Shown: positions 22,797-27,021 of the stretch, piece after piece
How the letters are laid out: each line of letters opens with the position of its first letter
How positions within the stretch are numbered: the stretch's first letter is position 1
Notes under the pieces: model-generated
Databases searched by the model: none
Told to the model about the DNA's origin: nothing
What the model saw: the letters and a program-made list of their open reading frames with translations, nothing else
Program-made: the position numbers and the translations under genes
NCBI GenBank assembly: GCA_028280675.1
Contig: JANQLI010000331.1
Coordinates: 1-27,021 of the forward strand
Length of the DNA: 27,021 nt
Direction: 5' to 3'
Source: Alphaproteobacteria bacterium
GTDB lineage: Bacteria; Pseudomonadota; Alphaproteobacteria; SMXP01

Positions 22797-24146
22797 TTAC
22801 TCTGCTGGCTGAGGAACCGCTTCAGCTTCGTTTTGCGCGTCGAGCTCGCGACGATACAGTTTCATAGTGAGTGGAATCAAAAGGCATGTGGGAATGCCAA
22901 AGATCACTGGCAATACGGCCATACTGTAACGAAGATTTTCGGTGCCAAACACAAAGTCATTCATCACACCGACCGATGATGGGCCAAGCATTAATCCTGC
23001 TACTGAAATCGCCATATAATACACGGCAACCACCTGTCCGCGTATGGCTGCAGGCGTGATGTTCATGAGGGCGAGAACGCCGGTCGATGTTGACATCGCA
23101 AGCCCCACAAGCGCGATGGCTAAACAGGCGAGGGCAAGAGGCGCGCTCGGCATGAGAGGAAAAAGAATACTGCCGATCGTGCTCACCACGGCGCCATACG
23201 CAGGAATCAGGAGCGGCGCATCATGGCGGCCTTCGCCCTGCATTTTCTGAACAACCCAGCCACTGACGCTCACGGTAACTGGCCCAAAAAACAGATAAAG
23301 CAAGCCGGATGCAAAGCCGAACTCCGCCGGGCTCCATCCCCATGTCCGTCCAAACAGGGCTGCGTTCCAGAAATGAGAATACCCTAAGATCGTCATCAAA
23401 CAAAAAATGGTTATAAAGCAACTCAATGTGCCAAGATTATTTTTCACGTAACCAAAAGTTTTCTTGATGCTTGCATCTTCTTTATTAATTTTTCCGCCCT
23501 GTTCCATCCGATGCGGTTCGCGTAAGAAAAAGAGCATTGGCGCGAGAATAAGACCGGGCACACCGACGATGATAAAGGTGAGGCGCCAGCCATTTAACTC
23601 ACCCAAGATGCCGCCATCGATTGTTCCGACGCTGTTCGCCCAAGCAATGATAGTCGCGCCGCCAAGAAATGCGATCGCCATCCCAAAAGACATGGCTGTT
23701 GAGTAAATCGCCACGGGAAGTGCGCGTTTTTCGCGTGGAAAGGAATCCGTGATCATGGTCATGGCGCAAGGGCTGAGAGTTGCTTCGCCGACACCAACAG
23801 CCATACGCGCGGTGAAGAGATGCAAAAAGCTGCGCGCAATACCTGACATGGCCGTTGCAAACGACCAAAGGGCGCAGCCAATGCCGATGATCCATGTCCG
23901 CCGTTGCCGGTCCGCGAGCCACCCGAGAGGCAAACCCATCGTGGCGTAAAAAAGGCCAAATGCCGGTCCTAATAAAAGACCGATTTGTGTATCGCTCAGT
24001 CCAAGGTCTGTTTTGATCGGCTCGACAAGAAGCCCAAGAATCGTGCGGTCTAGAAAGGAAAAAATATAAGCAATCAGTAGAAGGACAACCATGTACCACG
24101 CATAACCGGGCTGGGGATAGCTTAAGGTGGGGTGTTGTTGACTCAT
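22797..24146 (-). CDS. MFS transporter, spinster-like
   Basis: 449 residues, 12 predicted membrane helices. Features include the N-terminal WYMVVLLLIAYIFSFLDRTILGLLV, motif A GWLADRQRRTWIIGIG after the second helix, the RMAVGVGEATLSPCAMTMITDSFPREKRA stretch typical of the spinster-like/general MFS group, and a central loop with GGKINKEDAS. Inner-membrane secondary transporter; candidates are aromatic acids, sugars or lipids, not decided by sequence. The start is preceded by AGGA at 9-nt spacing. It lies 19 bp after the rhodanese gene on the same strand, so the two form an operon read toward the O-methyltransferase gene. Confidence 0.9.
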   Translation of the reverse strand: MSQQHPTLSYPQPGYAWYMVVLLLIAYIFSFLDRTILGLLVEPIKTDLGLSDTQIGLLLGPAFGLFYATMGLPLGWLADRQRRTWIIGIGCALWSFATAMSGIARSFLHLFTARMAVGVGEATLSPCAMTMITDSFPREKRALPVAIYSTAMSFGMAIAFLGGATIIAWANSVGTIDGGILGELNGWRLTFIIVGVPGLILAPMLFFLREPHRMEQGGKINKEDASIKKTFGYVKNNLGTLSCFITIFCLMTILGYSHFWNAALFGRTWGWSPAEFGFASGLLYLFFGPVTVSVSGWVVQKMQGEGRHDAPLLIPAYGAVVSTIGSILFPLMPSAPLALACLAIALVGLAMSTSTGVLALMNITPAAIRGQVVAVYYMAISVAGLMLGPSSVGVMNDFVFGTENLRYSMAVLPVIFGIPTCLLIPLTMKLYRRELDAQNEAEAVPQPAE

Positions 24147-24165
24147 AAAAAAGTGTCCTGCGTGA

Positions 24166-24456
24166 TTATTGTGATTGGTTCCATGCGAGCATACCGCCCG
24201 TCAAGCTACGCACATTCGCAAATCCTGCACTTTTTAAGAATGTCGCTGCTTGTAAGCTGCGCTTTCCGGACAAGCATACGAGGATGATTGGCGTATCACT
24301 ATCCATGTCATCAAGGTTATTTGTAAGTTCGCTGAGCGGGATGTTTTGCGCGCCGTCAATGTTGTCTTGCGCAAATTCATGCGGCTCACGGACATCAATC
24401 AGTGTCACCGCATTATTTTCGATCAATGCCAGATATTCCTCAATAGAGATTTGCAT
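24166..24456 (-). CDS. Single-domain rhodanese (sulfurtransferase)
   Basis: 96 residues, a complete single rhodanese domain: TLIDVREPHEFAQDNIDGAQNIPL at the N-terminus, active-site Cys61 in VCLSGKRS with the CxxGxR loop, and the C-terminal signature VRSLTGGMLAW. GlpE/PspE-size proteins like this transfer sulfane sulfur to thiols or cyanide in the cytoplasm. It is co-transcribed with the downstream MFS gene. The Shine-Dalgarno is weak. The 90-107 bp between its start and the VOC gene must hold divergent promoters. Confidence 0.9.
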   Translation of the reverse strand: MQISIEEYLALIENNAVTLIDVREPHEFAQDNIDGAQNIPLSELTNNLDDMDSDTPIILVCLSGKRSLQAATFLKSAGFANVRSLTGGMLAWNQSQ

Positions 24457-24563
24457 TTGGTGGACCCGCTCTTCTATGACATCCGATCAAGACTAGGCGG
24501 TTTTCATTGTCTTTGCTAGACTTTCTTCGTGTGACAGTTCGCCAATAAATGAAGGATAAGAAA

Positions 24564-25592
24564 ATGTCTGACGCAAAAGAAATTGCTGGTCTTTACGAAA
24601 CCTGCATTGGTGTGCCTGACCTCATTGAAGCGATCCGATTTTGGGGACAATTTGGCTATAAGATTTGCGATCAGGGCGAACTCTCTGCGGATAAAGCGCA
24701 CACGCTCTATAACGTCGATTCCGCATTGAAATCTGTGCAATTGCAGCACCTTGATTCAGATCACAGTTTCATTCGTTTGATGCACTGGGAAAAGCCACGC
24801 AATATGGGGATTGGGATCACAACCAATTTGCGTCTTGATGGCGGGCGTTGGGCGGTGATGCTCACAAGCAATATTCTCAATATCCTCAATCACGTCGAAG
24901 ACGCCCAGAATGCTGGCGACCCATGGAACATCATGGAGCCCCATTGGCTGCAAGTTTATGCCATGGACAAAGGCCAGCCTTTTTATGATCCGCCGATTGG
25001 GGTTCGAGAAGGATTGGCGTTGCATCCCTATCAGCGTCTTGCTTTGTTCGAGCGCTACAATTACGAAAAGCTAGGGTACGGCACAATTGATCCGGCGAGT
25101 TTCTTAAAAACCAGTGAGTTCACGCACCATGGGATTCTGATCCGGTCCGATGATATTGGCACCATGCGTTTCTATGATGAATGTTTGGGATTATTAAAAC
25201 AGAAAGAACACACGCTTGGTGGAAAGCCGACATGTTATTCGGGGAATAAGGAAGCTTTTGGTCTTGATGATCATGAGATTTATCACATTCATGATTTCGA
25301 TGACCCACGGTCTTCTCTTGAAATTTCAAAGCATCGGGCAGGCCGCCTTAAAATCGTTCGTATGGCTGGGGATGCCGAGATGCCTGATGTATATGATAAA
25401 TGCAGCCCTGGCGCTTTGGGTATGTCGCTCTTTACCTATCAAGTGCGTGACATTGACGAGTATCACAAACGTGTTCTTGATGGCGGTGCGGCCAATGTCA
25501 CGGATGTAATGGAGAATGAGCTTGGACACCCGGCCATTTGCTTCACCGCGCCGGATGGCAATGCCTGGAGCTTGATTGGCAATTTGACATAA
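24564..25592 (+). CDS. Two-domain VOC (glyoxalase/dioxygenase superfamily) protein
   Basis: 342 residues. ATG 24564 is chosen because AAGGA (24552-24556) lies 7 nt upstream; ATG 24549 would lie before it. There are two tandem VOC modules, one at 1-150 (GLYETCIGVPDLIEAIRFWGQFGY; the linking WLQVYAMD strand) and one at about 185-340 (FTHHGILIRSDDIGTMRFYDECLGL; ending ICFTAPDGNAWSLIG). The second has the regular VOC signature with a final APDGN strand; the first is diverged, so metal binding may be limited to the second. Members cover ring-cleaving dioxygenases, glyoxalases and lyases, so no reaction is assigned. Divergent from the rhodanese-MFS pair and convergent with the flavin-reductase-like gene. 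Confidence 0.8.
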   Translation: MSDAKEIAGLYETCIGVPDLIEAIRFWGQFGYKICDQGELSADKAHTLYNVDSALKSVQLQHLDSDHSFIRLMHWEKPRNMGIGITTNLRLDGGRWAVMLTSNILNILNHVEDAQNAGDPWNIMEPHWLQVYAMDKGQPFYDPPIGVREGLALHPYQRLALFERYNYEKLGYGTIDPASFLKTSEFTHHGILIRSDDIGTMRFYDECLGLLKQKEHTLGGKPTCYSGNKEAFGLDDHEIYHIHDFDDPRSSLEISKHRAGRLKIVRMAGDAEMPDVYDKCSPGALGMSLFTYQVRDIDEYHKRVLDGGAANVTDVMENELGHPAICFTAPDGNAWSLIGNLT

Positions 25593-25627
25593 AGCCGTCC
25601 CCATGTTTCTCGACAATACTTATCCAA

Positions 25628-26482
25628 TTAGCCGTTCATCTGCTTATTGAGTTCAACAACAAAGTCACGGTCGATTTTCGTGAGGCCTTGCTCTTTCGCG
25701 ACCCCAAGGATTCCCATCAAGGCTTGGCGCAAAAATGTGGGTGGAATACCCGTCAGTTCTTTACAGGCTTCACGGGTGAACTTTACCTCGTCATCTAAAC
25801 GATTGGCTTCGTAATAGACCACATCGTCTTTTGCGCCTTTGTCTGGAATCGGCAGTTTGTAAGCCGGATTGACATCTCCAAACCAAAAGGTGCTAGCGCC
25901 GCGAAAACCGTATGTCATGGGGACACTGGGCATTTTATCCCCTGTGCCGTCGATGTAAGGAACCCATTCCTCCTTGACCAATATGTTGTCGATATTGAGG
26001 AGAAGGTGCGCCGAAGAAGAATCCCGCAAAATGGGATTCTCTTCAATGCGTTTTACGTCCAATGTGCATTCGAACACTTGAAACGCATCCTTCATGATCT
26101 TTGGATAGATCGTATTCGATGCGCGTCCTTCTGTAGGGCTGTCGATCAGGTCGAAGGTATTGTATGCGTCTTTCTCTGCAGGGGTCTGACCAGGGAAGCC
26201 GAATTCTAAAATGGTTTGAATTTTGTCTTTGTCATATTCGATAAAATTCAATGCACATTTGTGAGTGCGTTTCACATTGGTCGCTGTGTTTGATCCCGGA
26301 CGGCTGACCACCATCCAAGAGCGCTCATTGATGACCTCAAAAGGGAAGCTGAGCTGGTAAGGCCCAATACTGGTGATGCCGTCTTCATTAACGGACGTGA
26401 TTAGCGCGAAGCTTGAGCCATAAAATGAGCTCGATTGATACCAATTATCCCGCATGGGACTCGAAACAAATGTATCTGACAC
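25628..26482 (-). CDS. Flavin reductase-like (FMN-binding split-barrel) protein
   Basis: 284 residues from GTG 26482, which has AAGAGGA 8 nt upstream (26491-26497 on plus); the open frame continues to 26587 but that part lacks conservation. The domain at 10-200 fits the DIM6/NTAB flavin-reductase fold: FALITSVNEDGITSIGPYQLSFPFEV, with the following strand RSWMVVSRPGSNTATNVKRTHKCALNFI and the late VFECTLDVKRIEENP segment. Such proteins bind FMN and supply reduced flavin to partner monooxygenases or act as oxidoreductases. The C-terminal 90 residues form an extra helical region (LTGIPPTFLRQALMGILGVAKEQG), longer than in typical reductases. Soluble, no signal. Confidence 0.8.
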   Translation of the reverse strand: MSDTFVSSPMRDNWYQSSSFYGSSFALITSVNEDGITSIGPYQLSFPFEVINERSWMVVSRPGSNTATNVKRTHKCALNFIEYDKDKIQTILEFGFPGQTPAEKDAYNTFDLIDSPTEGRASNTIYPKIMKDAFQVFECTLDVKRIEENPILRDSSSAHLLLNIDNILVKEEWVPYIDGTGDKMPSVPMTYGFRGASTFWFGDVNPAYKLPIPDKGAKDDVVYYEANRLDDEVKFTREACKELTGIPPTFLRQALMGILGVAKEQGLTKIDRDFVVELNKQMNG

Positions 26483-26664
26483 GAAGGTGGTCCTCTTAAG
26501 TTTTGTGAGACGGTACACAAGCTGCCTGGACCTGGGGATTGCGGTTTTGTCCTCAACCGCGCATTGGTGCGAGGGCGTCCAACGCATTAATCAAATAGAG
26601 AGGGACACTTGCTACATTCTCTCGCTTATACGTCCTGTTAAGACTTGGATGCCGGGGGGAAACC

Positions 26665-27021
26665 ATGAAGCACTATGATTTGATTGTGATTGGAAGCGGG
26701 CCTGCGGGCCGCCGCGCAGCGATTCAGGCTGCGAAACTCCATAAATCTGTGCTGCTTGTGGAAAAGGGCCACAAGGTCGGCGGTGTTTGTGTGCATACAG
26801 GAACCATCCCAAGCAAAACCATGCGTGAGACCGTCCTGAATCTCTCTGGTTGGCGGGAGCGGGGATTCTATGGCCGATCTTATCGCGTCAAACAGGACAT
26901 CTCAGCGGAAGATTTGTTGGTGCGCCTCAATAAGACCCTCGATCATGAGGTCGAAATCCTTGAGCACCAATTCGCACGGAATAAGGTCGATACGGTCTTG
27001 GGAGCAGCGCGCTTCACAGAC
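26665..27021 (+). CDS. sthA: Soluble pyridine nucleotide transhydrogenase, SthA-type, 3' end outside window
   Basis: The first 119 residues are visible and the frame runs off the window. MKHYDLIVIGSGPAGRRAA is the FAD-binding GxGxxG dinucleotide fold, followed by LLVEKGHKVGGVCVHTGTIPSKTMRETV. In this redox-motif region the second Cys of the lipoamide-dehydrogenase disulfide is replaced by Thr, as in SthA. The family moves hydride between NADH and NADPH in the cytoplasm. A GGGGGGA lies 5 nt before the ATG at 26665. The gene is divergent from the flavin-reductase-like gene, with 182 bp between starts. It is partial, so full length cannot be judged. Confidence 0.85.
   Translation, partial: MKHYDLIVIGSGPAGRRAAIQAAKLHKSVLLVEKGHKVGGVCVHTGTIPSKTMRETVLNLSGWRERGFYGRSYRVKQDISAEDLLVRLNKTLDHEVEILEHQFARNKVDTVLGAARFTD

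Noticed and set aside
23599..24099. 166-aa minus-strand frame inside the MFS gene
   Set aside because: Same-strand out-of-frame shadow of a clear 12-helix transporter with no domain of its own.

Overview
The window looks like chromosomal DNA of a Gram-negative alphaproteobacterium, probably marine, carrying one recently integrated accessory element. The evidence for the group is indirect: proteins with Sec and Tat signal peptides, a PEP-CTERM sorting tail, a P4-type integrase in a serine tRNA, an SthA-type transhydrogenase, and near-consensus CtrA-like sites. No rRNA or taxonomic marker is present, so genus is not called.

Left chromosomal part (1-4540). It holds the 3' part of a histone-H1-like KRKTA-repeat protein with a strong terminator, a YfcG/YghU-type glutathione transferase, a one-repeat Sel1 protein, a PEP-CTERM secreted protein behind a well-formed sigma-54 (-24/-12) promoter, and a PiT-family phosphate transporter behind three PhoB half-sites spaced exactly 11 bp. 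The Pho box also shows that the transporter starts at 4276, not at the upstream ATG.

Integrated element (4541-13843, about 9.3 kb). A perfect 15-bp repeat of the 3' end of tRNA-Ser(GCU) flanks it: a fragment at 4541-4555 and the intact tRNA at 13830-13921. Inside, left to right: tyrosine integrase, an unknown protein, an AlpA-like regulator, a primase-polymerase, a small HTH protein, an HK97-like major capsid protein, a small coiled-coil protein coupled to it, a 21-bp-phased array of three G-runs, a small-terminase-like protein, and a strong terminator. A cargo arm follows: a secreted coiled-coil protein, a secreted staphylococcal-nuclease-like protein, a small secreted protein, and two convergent trypsin-like serine proteases. 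There is no portal, large terminase, prohead protease, tail or lysis gene. The simplest reading is a phage satellite (PICI-like) that brings its own capsid subunit and packaging specificity and takes the rest from a helper phage.

Right chromosomal part (13922-27021). A structured 430-bp stretch without a convincing gene precedes a run of plus-strand genes: a PepSY-type four-helix membrane protein, a TolB-like beta-propeller lipid-free secreted protein, an M1 metallopeptidase, a Tat-exported UbiD-family protein, a GIY-YIG protein that appears to use a CTG start, and a class II O-methyltransferase. Convergent to these lies a rhodanese-MFS pair. Then come a two-domain VOC protein, a flavin-reductase-fold protein and the 5' end of sthA. 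The UbiD, O-methyltransferase, MFS, VOC and flavin-reductase-like genes together suggest modification or breakdown of aromatic or related small molecules; that is inference from families only.
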